The notes below the pieces were generated by a model. It had not been told where the DNA came from and did no database searches. It saw only the letters and a list, made by a program, of their open reading frames with translations. Positions 52,474 through 60,854 of a stretch of DNA of 64,000 bases are shown here, one piece after another. Every line of letters starts with the position of its first letter. The first letter of the stretch is position 1. A program made the position numbers and the translations under genes. Source of the DNA: Streptomyces kronopolitis (GTDB lineage Bacteria; Actinomycetota; Actinomycetes; Streptomycetales; Streptomycetaceae). The DNA lies in the NCBI RefSeq assembly GCF_014646275.1, contig NZ_BMND01000008.1:1-64000 (forward strand), in the 5' to 3' direction.

Positions 52474-53294
52474 GCGAGCCGACCATGCCTCTCACGACGG
52501 TCCAAGGGACTACTCTCGCCGCCCGCCGGACGGCGGAGCTGGGTAGCAGGGCCCGCATCTGCGGCCTGTACGACGCCCTGGGAGCCCCCCTCTACCAGGA
52601 CCTTGCCACCTATGACGACCCCGAGACCCGGGCGCTTGTGGCCGCTGTGCGGGCCACGCCCGGGTCGGTCCTGGACCTGGCGGCTGGTGCGGGACGGTTC
52701 ACCCTTCCGCTGCTCGCCGCCGGTCGGGAGGTCACCGCTCTTGACCTATCCACCGACATGCTGGCGCTGCTGCGGACCGAACTGGCCAAGGCCCCGACGT
52801 CAATGCAGGCCCGCTGCACCGTGGTGCAGGGCGACATGGCCCACTTCGCCCTCGGACGGAGCTTCCCGCACATCCTGCTCGGCACCACCTCGCTCTCGCT
52901 TCTGGACGACCGCGGCCGTACACACCTGTACCGCAGCGTCCTGGCGCACCTGGCCGAAGGCGGCCAGTTCCTGCTGACCGTCCTCGAACGAGGAGAGTTC
53001 GACGGCCCCGCCGAGACGGCCGTACGCGTCACCGGAGCCGGCGGCACGGTCTACGAGCTGTACGAGGACTGGCCCGCCGGCGCCGACAGCCGCACCGTCA
53101 CCCTGCTCCCCGCCGACCCTCCGCAGGACGACAGCCCCGTCACGGTCTGCACGGACCGCGTGGCCGTCCTCGACCTGCCCCGCCTGGAGGAAGAGCTCGC
53201 CGAGTCCGGCCTGACCGTCACCTCCCGCCAGCCCCTCTCCCCGCCCGGAGAGCGTCACCGCGTGACACTCCTGACCACGGAAGCCTCCCGATGA
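52470..53294 (+). CDS. Daptide-type SAM-dependent N-methyltransferase (MpaM-like)
   Basis: A 274-residue class I methyltransferase with SAM motif I VLDLAAGAGRFTLPLL (residues 67-82) and acidic Asp-92 in ALDLSTDMLALL; GDMAHFALGRSFPHILLGTT covers motif II/III. In daptides the homologue dimethylates the amine at the modified C-terminus. ATG 52470 overlaps the recognition-protein stop; the longer upstream open frame is shadow. Its own stop overlaps the aminotransferase start (ATGA), so these three genes are translationally coupled. Confidence 0.85.
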   Translation: MSEPTMPLTTVQGTTLAARRTAELGSRARICGLYDALGAPLYQDLATYDDPETRALVAAVRATPGSVLDLAAGAGRFTLPLLAAGREVTALDLSTDMLALLRTELAKAPTSMQARCTVVQGDMAHFALGRSFPHILLGTTSLSLLDDRGRTHLYRSVLAHLAEGGQFLLTVLERGEFDGPAETAVRVTGAGGTVYELYEDWPAGADSRTVTLLPADPPQDDSPVTVCTDRVAVLDLPRLEEELAESGLTVTSRQPLSPPGERHRVTLLTTEASR

Positions 53295-54556
53295 CCGCGC
53301 TCTGGCCCTACCTCATACCACCCTCCAGCCACGGCGACGACAGCCTCTGCGCCGTCGGCGCAACCGGACACCGCGTCGCCTTCGCGGACGGCAGCACCGC
53401 CCTCGACGCCGACAGCGGGCTCTGGAACGTAAACCTCGGCTACGGCAACCCGCGCATCGCCAAGGCCATCGCCGAAGCTGCCGAACACGCCTCCTACCTC
53501 GGGGCCTTCCGCTTCGAGAACTGCTACGCACGCCGCGCCGCCGAGGATCTGCTGCGGGTCTGCGGGCCTGACCACTACGCCCGGGTGCTCTTCTCCACCG
53601 GAGGTGGAGTTGCCAACGACGCGGTGATGAAACTGGCCCGGCTCTACCACGCCGTACAAGGCCGCCCCGGACGGAATCTGGTGGTCGCTCTCCGGGGCAG
53701 CTTCCACGGACTCACCTTCGGCGGCTTCGCCCTGACCGGGGAGGAACTGGGGCAGCGGGTCTACGGAGTGGACCAGCGGCTGATCCGACACGTCACCCCC
53801 AACGACACGGCTGAACTCGGCCGGCTGTTGGCCACCTTCGGCGGCCAGGTCGCCGCGGTCGTCGTGGAACCCGTGGTGGGCACCGGCACCATCCCGCTCG
53901 ACGAGTCGTTCGTGGCCGAACTGGGCCGCCTGCGCGACGAGTACGGCTTCCTCCTGGTCGCCGACGAGGTCGCCACCGGCTTCGGCCGCACCGGGAGTTA
54001 CTTCGCCTCCGAGAGTTGGCCGGGCCTCCCCGACGTCCTCATTACATCCAAGGGCCTCACCAACGGGGCCTGCCCAGCCGCCGCCCTGGTGATGTCCCAC
54101 CGGCTGACGCGGGCACTCGTCCAACACGACACGATGTTCGCCCACGCCGAGACCCAGGGCGCGACGGCCCTCGCCTGCGCCGCCATCAGCGCCACGGTCG
54201 CCGAGATGGAGCGCCTCGACGCGGTGAAGACGGGCCAAAGCGTCGCCTCCTGGCTCCAGCAGGAGCTCACGAAACTGATCGAGCGCTACCCGCTTGCCAC
54301 GCATACCACCGGCGTCGGCTGCTTCCGCACCCTGCACCTGACCCACCCTGACGGCCGCGCCCTGGCCGGAGCGGATGTAGCCGACCTCATCACCCGGATC
54401 CGGCACGCGGGCGCCATCGTCCATCCCAGCCCCTCCGGTATCCAGCTCGTGCCCTCCCTGACGTACAGCCGTGCCGAGGTCGTCGAACTCATGACCTGCA
54501 TCGAAGCGGGCCTCGACAGCCTGCTGTCGGCAACCTCCCTGGCCGCGAGGAGCTGA
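53291..54556 (+). CDS. Daptide-type class III aminotransferase (MpaD-like)
   Basis: A 421-residue PLP enzyme, fold type I. The PLP lysine is Lys-254 in LITSKGLTNGACP; the pyridine-nitrogen Asp-225 lies in LLVADEVATGFGRTG; GVANDAVMKLARLYH forms the phosphate loop. In daptides the homologue aminates the ketone left after oxidative decarboxylation of the C-terminal Thr. Length and motifs are normal. Coupled by ATGA overlap to the methyltransferase, and followed by the dehydrogenase after 5 bp. Confidence 0.85.
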   Translation: MTALWPYLIPPSSHGDDSLCAVGATGHRVAFADGSTALDADSGLWNVNLGYGNPRIAKAIAEAAEHASYLGAFRFENCYARRAAEDLLRVCGPDHYARVLFSTGGGVANDAVMKLARLYHAVQGRPGRNLVVALRGSFHGLTFGGFALTGEELGQRVYGVDQRLIRHVTPNDTAELGRLLATFGGQVAAVVVEPVVGTGTIPLDESFVAELGRLRDEYGFLLVADEVATGFGRTGSYFASESWPGLPDVLITSKGLTNGACPAAALVMSHRLTRALVQHDTMFAHAETQGATALACAAISATVAEMERLDAVKTGQSVASWLQQELTKLIERYPLATHTTGVGCFRTLHLTHPDGRALAGADVADLITRIRHAGAIVHPSPSGIQLVPSLTYSRAEVVELMTCIEAGLDSLLSATSLAARS

Positions 54557-54561
54557 ACCCC

Positions 54562-55761
54562 ATGACCACCGCCCTCGACACGTACGACCTGATCCCCGAA
54601 CTGCTGCGGGATCTGCGCCCCACCGGCGTGACCGTCCTGGCCGACTCAGCCGTGGCCACCCACGCCGTCACCAGGAAGATCCACGCCGTAGTCGCCCGCA
54701 CCGGGTACACGCCCACCCAGGCGGTCACCCCAGCGGACGTGGGGATGCCGGCCGTCGAGACCTTCGCCTCCCGGCTCTCTCCTGATGAGCTGGTCGTCGG
54801 TGTCGGGGGAGGGAGCACCCTCGACTTCGCGAAACTCTCGGCCGCCGTCGGCCGCCGACCCGAACTCCTGCGCTACCTGACCTCCGGGCAGCGCAGCGGA
54901 CTGGTGGCGCTCCCGCGCTCGTGGGGGGAGCACGCCCAGGTCCTCGCGGTACCCACCACCCTGGGCACCGGAAGCGAGGCGGGACCCGTGGCCTGCTTTC
55001 CGCATGCCGACAGCAGACGCCTCGTGCTGGGCGAGTGCCTGCGGCCGCGCGCCGCCCTCTGGGTGCCCGAGGCCACCGAGACTCTTCCGGGGCCGCTCGT
55101 CATGGACGGAGTCATCGAAGCGATCTTCAGGACCGTCATCCCATACAGCAGCGACACGCTCGACCTTCCTGAACAGGACGCCGCCGTCGAGGAGTTGGCG
55201 GGCGGGCTTGTCGCGGCTGGCGACGAACTGGCCCGGCACATCGCCGTCGGCCTGCCGGCTCCCGCATCCGGGCGACTGCGGGTGGCCCGGCTCAGCGCCG
55301 AGAGCCAGCGCGGAGCCATCAACGTCGGCCGCAACCCATACGCGGTGAAGTGCTGGGCCCTCGCCAACGAGCTCTCTACCGTGCTCGGCCTGGCCAAGAT
55401 GCGCGCGGTTGCCGCACTGTGGCCGGTCGTGTGGCGCCAGGCCCTGCGGGGAAACACCCGCTTCGGCAGCGCCGAGCGCATCCACCGCCTGTGGGAACGG
55501 CTGAGTGTCCACGCCCCGTGGCTCGCGCCGCGGCCTGACGACGGTCTTGAGCAACTGATGTTGCGGTGGCGGATCGACCGCACCGTGTACCTCGCCCCCC
55601 AGCTGCGCCAGCAGGTTGCCCTGCGCAGCGTGCGCGCCTGGGGCGCCGGACTTCCCACTCTCGCCGGGTTGAGCGCCGACGACGTCGCCGCGCTCCTCGC
55701 CGAGGCGACCGAGCCGACCGCCTCCTTGGCCGGCTCCCCCGAACCCCTCCCGGCGGCCTGA
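54562..55761 (+). CDS. Daptide-type Fe-ADH-fold oxidative decarboxylase (MpaC-like)
   Basis: A 399-residue iron-type alcohol dehydrogenase/dehydroquinate-synthase-fold protein. NAD-binding motifs are GVGGGSTLDFAK (residues 80-91) and VPTTLGTGSEAGP (130-142). In daptide biosynthesis the homologue oxidises the C-terminal Thr, with loss of CO2, to a ketone. Three canonical metal ligands of Fe-ADH appear replaced: Asp-182 is kept, but the expected histidines align with Glu-186, Asn-269 and Lys-279. This may reflect different metal use or a DHQS-like arrangement. It is the last enzyme before the precursor genes, separated from them by a hairpin. Confidence 0.8.
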   Translation: MTTALDTYDLIPELLRDLRPTGVTVLADSAVATHAVTRKIHAVVARTGYTPTQAVTPADVGMPAVETFASRLSPDELVVGVGGGSTLDFAKLSAAVGRRPELLRYLTSGQRSGLVALPRSWGEHAQVLAVPTTLGTGSEAGPVACFPHADSRRLVLGECLRPRAALWVPEATETLPGPLVMDGVIEAIFRTVIPYSSDTLDLPEQDAAVEELAGGLVAAGDELARHIAVGLPAPASGRLRVARLSAESQRGAINVGRNPYAVKCWALANELSTVLGLAKMRAVAALWPVVWRQALRGNTRFGSAERIHRLWERLSVHAPWLAPRPDDGLEQLMLRWRIDRTVYLAPQLRQQVALRSVRAWGAGLPTLAGLSADDVAALLAEATEPTASLAGSPEPLPAA

Positions 55762-55810
55762 GCGCCTGCCCGGCGGGCACTGCACCAACCGCACCACCAG
55801 AAGACCGACA

Positions 55811-55833
55811 GCGCCCCGGAGAAGCCGGGGCGC
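55811..55833. terminator. Hairpin before the precursor genes
   Basis: A 9-bp stem GCGCCCCGG / CCGGGGCGC with AGAAG loop, between the dehydrogenase gene and the first precursor's ribosome site. Likely an attenuator or RNA-end stabiliser giving extra precursor mRNA. Confidence 0.55.
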
Positions 55834-55854
55834 ACGGAACACGAGGAGAACGTG

Positions 55855-56010
55855 ATGGCCAAGCACAGCCTGGTCGAGCTGGAGATGCAGGAACTCGGCA
55901 CCGAGCTGGAGATGCAGGAGCTCGAGCCCGTGCACGCTCCGGGCTGGGCCACCAGCGCAGGCGTCAGTGTCGGCATATCGATCGTCTCAGTCGCCTGGAG
56001 CCTCACCTGA
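55855..56010 (+). CDS. Daptide-type precursor peptide A1 (51 aa)
   Basis: ATG 55855 follows GAGGAG; stop TGA 56008-56010. The leader contains the conserved ELEMQEL block twice (residues 8-14 and 18-24), then EPVHAPGW. The C-terminal core is hydrophobic and small-residue rich (WATSAGVSVGISIVSVAW) and ends SLT. There is no cysteine. The terminal Thr is the residue that daptide enzymes convert to a diamine. It differs from A2 and A3 in the first 25 residues and in the leader-core junction (VHAPG instead of LEAPG), so it may be an older copy. The true cleavage site cannot be read from sequence. Confidence 0.9.
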   Translation: MAKHSLVELEMQELGTELEMQELEPVHAPGWATSAGVSVGISIVSVAWSLT

Positions 56011-56068
56011 ACGACCCGGCTCCTGCCGTCCGATCCACCGCACGCCGTGCCCGCGCACGGCCGGACAC

Positions 56069-56110
56069 CCCCTGCTCCGCGGGGCTCAGATGGCCCGCGC
56101 GGAGCAGGGG
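56069..56110. terminator. Hairpin between A1 and A2
   Basis: A 13-bp stem CCCCTGCTCCGCG (56069-56081) / CGCGGAGCAGGGG (56098-56110), loop 16 nt. It could reduce read-through and protect the upstream transcript end. Confidence 0.6.
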
Positions 56111-56148
56111 AACCCCGACACCTACCACCACATTCGTCGCACAGCCGA

Positions 56149-56425
56149 GAGAGGTAACTGACATGAGCGAGAGCCTGAGCACCGTGGAGAACGCCGAGAT
56201 CGTCGAGCTGGAGATGCAGGAGCTGGAGGCCTTGGAGGCCCCGGGCTGGGGCACCGTCAGCCTTGCCTTCTCCGCCGGCGTCTCGGTGTCCGTCGCCCTG
56301 ACCTGAGCCGTACCCACTCGCATCAACCCGTAGAACACCTACGAGAGGCAACTGACATGAGCGAGAGCCTGAGCACCGTGGAGAACGCCGAGATCGTCGA
56401 GCTGGAGATGCAGGAGCTGGAGGCC
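56149..56425 (+). repeat. 83-bp direct repeats covering the 5' parts of A2 and A3
   Basis: 56149-56231 and 56343-56425 are identical except one base in the ribosome-site region (GAGAGGT versus GAGAGGC). They include the Shine-Dalgarno region, start codon and leader codons up to ELEA. Downstream core codons diverge freely. This is a recent tandem duplication with conserved leader and variable core. Confidence 0.9.
56163..56306 (+). CDS. Daptide-type precursor peptide A2 (47 aa)
   Basis: ATG 56163 follows GAGAGG. The leader MSESLSTVENAEIVELEMQE is identical with A3 and continues LEALEAPG; the core then reads WGTVSLAFSAGVSVSVALT. Ends in Thr, no cysteine. Core serines and threonines (seven in all) are the possible sites for LanKC or YcaO chemistry; the last Thr is expected to become the dimethylated diamine. 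Acidic leader and small hydrophobic core match known daptide precursors. Confidence 0.9.
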   Translation: MSESLSTVENAEIVELEMQELEALEAPGWGTVSLAFSAGVSVSVALT

Positions 56426-56509
56426 CTGGAAGCCCCCGGCTTCTGGAGCGGCGTCTCCATCGGCACGGCCATCAGCGCCTCCGCCGCCACCTCCATTGCC
56501 CTCACCTAA
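56357..56509 (+). CDS. Daptide-type precursor peptide A3 (50 aa)
   Basis: ATG 56357 follows GAGAGG. The leader is identical to A2 over 28 residues, through LEALEAPG. The core FWSGVSIGTAISASAATSIA ends LT; it is longer and contains more Ser/Thr than A2, and no cysteine. Stop TAA 56507-56509. It lies 51 bp after A2 and 95 bp before the strong hairpin that ends the precursor block. Confidence 0.9.
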   Translation: MSESLSTVENAEIVELEMQELEALEAPGFWSGVSIGTAISASAATSIALT

Positions 56510-56603
56510 CAGCGGCACCGGCGAGCGCACTGAGGCGGCGAGAGACGGATAGCCGACTGCCGCCGTACCTCGCAATCCCACTGGGGTGAACCGAGGATCC
56601 GAC

Positions 56604-56634
56604 GTGGTCCGGCCGGCCAGACCGGCCGGACCAC
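56604..56634. terminator. Hairpin after the precursor block
   Basis: A 13-bp perfect stem GTGGTCCGGCCGG / CCGGCCGGACCAC with loop CCAGA, between A3 and the protease gene. Probably a partial terminator that keeps precursor transcripts in excess. Confidence 0.7.
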
Positions 56635-56689
56635 GGTCAGGGTGCCGCGCTCTCCCACTCCCCGCAGCCGTCCCGTTAAGGAAACTCCA

Positions 56690-58330
56690 GTGAGCGCTGT
56701 CACGAGTCCCCCACCCTCTGCCGTCCCGGCCCACGCGCAGCGGCCCCGCCTCGCCCCGAGCGCCGAGGTCCACTCGCCCCCCGGCGGACAGGGCGACTGG
56801 GTCCTCCAGTACGGCGCCCGCTACGTACGGATCACCAAGCACGTCGCGGAACTCGTCCAGGAGCTGGACGGGGAGCGCGACCACGAGGCCCTCGCCGTCC
56901 GGCTGGGCGGTGCCTGGAGCACCGAGCGGGTGGGCAGCGCGATCTCGCGGCTCGACTCCCTCAAGCTGCTCGACGACGGCGAAACCTCCCCACCCGCCGT
57001 CGCCCCCCGCTTTCAGATCGTCCCCCCGCTGACGCTCCAGCTCACGCTGCTGCGGCCGGGGCGCACGATGCAGGCTCTGCGCCCCCTGTTCGCCCGCCTC
57101 TTCTCCCGGGCGGTGGTAGCGGCCGGGCTGCTCTGCGTCCTGCTCGGTATTGTCGCCCTCGTCGTACAGCGGGACGCGGTCGCGGTGACGCTGAACAGCC
57201 CCCTTTCCGCGGTCTCGTTCGCCGGAGTGCTCGTCGCGCTGCTGCTCGGAGTCTCCATCCACGAGCTGGGCCACGCCGCCGTCCTCATCCGTTACGGGGG
57301 CCGGCCTTCGCGTATAGGCGTCATGCTCTTCTACCTGACGCCGGCGTTTTTCTGCGATGTCTCGGACGCCTGGCGCCTCCCGGACCGCCGGCAGCGGGTC
57401 CACACGGCCCTCGCCGGGCCCGCGGTCCAGACGTCCCTGGCGTCCGCTTCGGCCTTCGCGGCCTGGCCCCTTGCGGACGGCACGGCCAAGACCTGCCTGC
57501 TCTTTTTCGCGGTCACCAGCTACGGAACGGCCCTGCTCAACCTGACGCCGTTCATCAAGCTCGACGGCTACATCGCCCTCATGAGCTACGTGGACGTCCC
57601 CTACCTCCGCGACCGCGCCATGACCGACGCCCGCCGTACGCTCGCCCGGATCCTGTTCGGCGGTACGTACCAGCGCGAACTGCCCACCCGGTGGACCATC
57701 ACGTACGGCTTCGCCTGCCTCGCCTTTCCCGTGTATTTCCTGAGCACCGCCCTCCAGACCTGGCTGGGCAGCCTCCAGCGGGTCGGCTGGGTCGGAGTCC
57801 TCCTGGCCGCTGCCGGACTCTCGTACATCGTATGGATGCTGATCCGAGGCGCCTTCCGGCTCGCCGCCGAGGTGAAGGCCGCCGGAGTCCGCCGGGCCCG
57901 GGTCGGAGCCGTCTGCGCCGTGCTGGCCGCCACCACCGGCGCCGTGCTGTTCCTGCCGACCCATCAGAGGGTTGCCGCAGCCTATGTCACCGGCCCCTCC
58001 GGTACCCGGCTCGTCCTGCCGCAGGGCTCCTCGGCCGCGCTGGTACGTCCCGGAGCGCAGGTGACGCTGAAGACAAACGGTCTGCTTCTGCACGACACTC
58101 TCGCCACCGCCCGGGTGGGGTCCGCCCCGGCCGGCGAGACCAAGGTCCCGGTCTCCACCTACTTCCCCGTCGAACTGGGAGGCGTGGTGGGCATGGACTC
58201 CACCGTCTTCCCGCTGGACCTCGACCGCACCCCGACGCCGGCTACCGGCGCCGCCGAGGTCGAGCTGGGCAGCGTGCCCCTGTGGAAGTCCCTCCACCGC
58301 ACCTACGTGCTTCCGTTCCTGCCCTTCTGA
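56690..58330 (+). CDS. M50-type intramembrane metalloprotease with PqqD-like N-terminal domain (MpaP-like)
   Basis: From GTG 56690 (AAGGAA seven bases upstream) the protein has 546 residues. Residues 30-95 form a PqqD/RRE-like domain (GDWVLQYGARYVRITKHVAE, LVQELDG), which may bind the precursor leader. The site-2-protease core follows: HELGH at 191-195 in a membrane helix and the second-site motif NLTPFIKLDGY (Asp-292). Several further membrane helices and an extracytoplasmic C-terminal region (about 90 residues) follow. In daptide clusters the M50 protease is thought to remove the leader during export. 180 bp separate it from A3; LanKC follows after 13 bp. Confidence 0.85.
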   Translation: MSAVTSPPPSAVPAHAQRPRLAPSAEVHSPPGGQGDWVLQYGARYVRITKHVAELVQELDGERDHEALAVRLGGAWSTERVGSAISRLDSLKLLDDGETSPPAVAPRFQIVPPLTLQLTLLRPGRTMQALRPLFARLFSRAVVAAGLLCVLLGIVALVVQRDAVAVTLNSPLSAVSFAGVLVALLLGVSIHELGHAAVLIRYGGRPSRIGVMLFYLTPAFFCDVSDAWRLPDRRQRVHTALAGPAVQTSLASASAFAAWPLADGTAKTCLLFFAVTSYGTALLNLTPFIKLDGYIALMSYVDVPYLRDRAMTDARRTLARILFGGTYQRELPTRWTITYGFACLAFPVYFLSTALQTWLGSLQRVGWVGVLLAAAGLSYIVWMLIRGAFRLAAEVKAAGVRRARVGAVCAVLAATTGAVLFLPTHQRVAAAYVTGPSGTRLVLPQGSSAALVRPGAQVTLKTNGLLLHDTLATARVGSAPAGETKVPVSTYFPVELGGVVGMDSTVFPLDLDRTPTPATGAAEVELGSVPLWKSLHRTYVLPFLPF

Positions 58331-58343
58331 TCCTGGAGACACC

Positions 58344-60854
58344 GTGCTCGACACCCGGTTCATCAACTTCTGCCGCGCGGACTCGCTCTTCTACGACGCC
58401 CCCGCCGCCGAATCCGGCGGCGCGGACTTCCACGAAGGCCAGACCCTGCCCGAAGGCTGGACCGCCTCCCGAGGACGGGAGTGGACCGTCTGTGTCCCAC
58501 CCGGCTCCCGCGTCCCCGACCAGGGGTGGAAGATCCACGTCGCGGCCTCCCCCGATAATGCCGCCGAACTCCTCGACTCTGTAGCCCCGTACTGTGTCGA
58601 GCACGGGTTGATGTACAAGTACATCTCCGATGCGGAGGCCCTTGGCCGCCGGGGAAGCAAGTACGGCGACCGCAGCGCCAGCGGCAAGTTCATCACCATC
58701 TACCCGGCCGATGAGACGGCCCTGCAGCATGCCTTGAACGACTTGGACCAGCTCGTCGGAGGCACCCGCGCTCCCTCGATACTGAGCGATCTGCGCTGGC
58801 GGCAGGGGCCCCTCCACGTGCGCTACGGCGGCTTCGTACTGAAGACCACCCGGCTCAAGGATGGAACCCTCGCACCCGCGATCACCACCCCAGATGGCGA
58901 ACTCGTCCCCGACGAGCGGCGCCCAGGCTTCCACACCCCGTCCTGGGTCACCCTCCCCTCCTTCCTGGAAGAGGCACTCGCCGAACGACGCAGCCGGACC
59001 CTCACCGATTTCCCCTTCCGCGTCTACAAGGCCCTGCACTTCTCCAACGGCGGCGGTGTCTACCGTGCCGTCGACAAGCGCAACGGAACCGAGATCCTGC
59101 TCAAGGAAGCTCGCCCGCTCGCCGGCCTCGACTCGGCGGGCGACGACGCCGTCGCCCGCCTCGACCGCGAGCACTGGGCGCTGTCCCGGCTCTCCGGTCT
59201 CGCGGCCGTCCCCACTCTGAGGGAGGTTCGTAAGGGGAACGAACATCACTTCCTGGCCCGCGACTACGTCGACGGGACTCCGCTCACCGAGCTCGTACGC
59301 CTCCGCCACCCCTACGGCACCACCCACAATACGGCGCAGGCCCGGGCGGAGTACGCGGACTGGGCGCTGCACATCGTCGGCCAGGTCACCGAAGGGCTGG
59401 CCGCCATGCACGAACGCGGTGTGGTCTTCGGCGACCTGCACCCGGGCAACATCCTGGTGCGCTCAGACGACACCGTCGCCTTCATCGACATGGAGACCGC
59501 CTCCCCTGCCGAGGAGATGCGCGGGCAGGCCATGGGCTCCCTCGGCTTCCGGGCCCCCGACCACCTCCGGGGCCCTGCCGTCGACCTGTTCGCGCTCAAC
59601 GTGCTCCGGCTGACCATGTTCGTCCCCATGCCGCACGTCGTGCCGTGGGGCACTGACAAGATCCGCACCCTGATCGACACGGCCGTCCGCGACTTCCCTC
59701 TCCCCGGCCCTTTCGTCCGGCAGATCGAGCGCGGCCTCGGCGACGACGTCCTGGGCGCGCGGACGGAGTACGGCGTGCGCTGGCCCGCCGCCGGGCAGGA
59801 GGCCGGGAACCTGATCGCCGACATCGCCGACTCCATCATCCAGGCAGCCACCCCCGAGCGGACCGACCGCCTCTACCCGGGCGACGTCTCGCAGTTCATG
59901 ATCGCCGACGCGGGTGTGACCTTCGCATACGGGGCGGCCGGCGTACTCTGGGCACTCCACCGAGCCGGTGCCAAGGTGCCGGCCGAGCACGTCAAGTGGC
60001 TGCTCGGACAGGCCGAGCAGGTCACCGGCGACGGCCCCGGCTTCCTCACCGGCCTTGCCGGCGTCGCCTACACCCTGGACGAACTCGGCCACCCCGACGT
60101 CGCCGACGCGGTCATGGACCGTGCCTTCGCCGGATGCGACGCCCACGTGAGCTCGACCCTGGCGACGGGGCTCTCAGGCCTCGGACTGGCCGCGCTGCAC
60201 CTGGCCGCCCGGCGGGGCGACGACCGGCGCCTGCGCCAGGCGCTCGAGCTCGCCGACCGGCTGCCCGACACCCCAGCGCCCCAGCGCGTCGGACTGCTGC
60301 ACGGGCGCTGCGGCCACGCCCTCCTCCTGCTGCGCCTGTACGAACACACCCGACACATTGAGCTGTTGGAACGGGCCGTGGCCGAACTCCATGCCGAACT
60401 GGAGATCATCGAAGGCGCCGACTTCGACGACCGCTTCCTCAGCGCCGGGCTCGAAGGCTCCGCCGGCATCGTGCTCGCGCTACGTGCCGCGCTCCGACAC
60501 ACTCCCGACGATGAACGGATGCGCACCGCCGTGAACCGTCTCACGGCTTCGCGACGCGGCGGCTTCTTCACCGCATGCGGCCTCCTGCACGGGCGTAGCG
60601 GCGAGATCCTCGCACTTGAGGACGGCGGCAGCGAGAGCGAGCGGGGCGTCCTGCGCTTCCACCTCGACGCCCTCGGCTGGGAGGCGATCGCCTCCGAACC
60701 CGGCCGCGTCGACTTCCTCGGCAACTACGGCTACCGCCTCTCCACGGATCTGGGCACCGGTTCGGCAGGGGTCCTCCTGGCCCTCGCCGCTCTGCGGGAC
60801 GGCGCCCCGGGCCTGTCCTTCCTCACACCCGCAGTGTCCGAGGTGCAACGGTGA
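58344..60854 (+). CDS. LanKC-like trifunctional lanthipeptide synthetase
   Basis: An 836-residue protein with the three domains of class III synthetases. Residues 1-225 are the phospho-Ser/Thr lyase (SASGKFITIYP at about 111-121). Residues 225-500 are the kinase: Lys-254 in ILLKEARP, catalytic GDLHPGN (Asp-364, Asn-369), metal Asp-382 in FIDMETA. Residues 510-836 are a LanC-like cyclase with GLAGVAYTLDELG, GLLHGRCGHALLLLRLY and CGLLHGRSGEILAL. The Cys-His zinc ligands of LanC are not kept (LLHG where CHG is usual), as in class III enzymes. It would phosphorylate and eliminate Ser/Thr to Dha/Dhb. Its stop overlaps the YcaO start (ATGA-type, 4 bp). Confidence 0.85.
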   Translation: MLDTRFINFCRADSLFYDAPAAESGGADFHEGQTLPEGWTASRGREWTVCVPPGSRVPDQGWKIHVAASPDNAAELLDSVAPYCVEHGLMYKYISDAEALGRRGSKYGDRSASGKFITIYPADETALQHALNDLDQLVGGTRAPSILSDLRWRQGPLHVRYGGFVLKTTRLKDGTLAPAITTPDGELVPDERRPGFHTPSWVTLPSFLEEALAERRSRTLTDFPFRVYKALHFSNGGGVYRAVDKRNGTEILLKEARPLAGLDSAGDDAVARLDREHWALSRLSGLAAVPTLREVRKGNEHHFLARDYVDGTPLTELVRLRHPYGTTHNTAQARAEYADWALHIVGQVTEGLAAMHERGVVFGDLHPGNILVRSDDTVAFIDMETASPAEEMRGQAMGSLGFRAPDHLRGPAVDLFALNVLRLTMFVPMPHVVPWGTDKIRTLIDTAVRDFPLPGPFVRQIERGLGDDVLGARTEYGVRWPAAGQEAGNLIADIADSIIQAATPERTDRLYPGDVSQFMIADAGVTFAYGAAGVLWALHRAGAKVPAEHVKWLLGQAEQVTGDGPGFLTGLAGVAYTLDELGHPDVADAVMDRAFAGCDAHVSSTLATGLSGLGLAALHLAARRGDDRRLRQALELADRLPDTPAPQRVGLLHGRCGHALLLLRLYEHTRHIELLERAVAELHAELEIIEGADFDDRFLSAGLEGSAGIVLALRAALRHTPDDERMRTAVNRLTASRRGGFFTACGLLHGRSGEILALEDGGSESERGVLRFHLDALGWEAIASEPGRVDFLGNYGYRLSTDLGTGSAGVLLALAALRDGAPGLSFLTPAVSEVQR

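Noticed and set aside
56339..58366. A 675-residue minus-strand frame opposite the M50 protease
   Set aside because: Antisense shadow in high-GC DNA; the plus strand has catalytic motifs and a proper start.
55855..60854. Reading the cluster as an ordinary class III lanthipeptide locus
   Set aside because: The precursors contain no cysteine, and the C-terminal Thr plus decarboxylase, aminotransferase and methyltransferase genes specify daptide chemistry instead.
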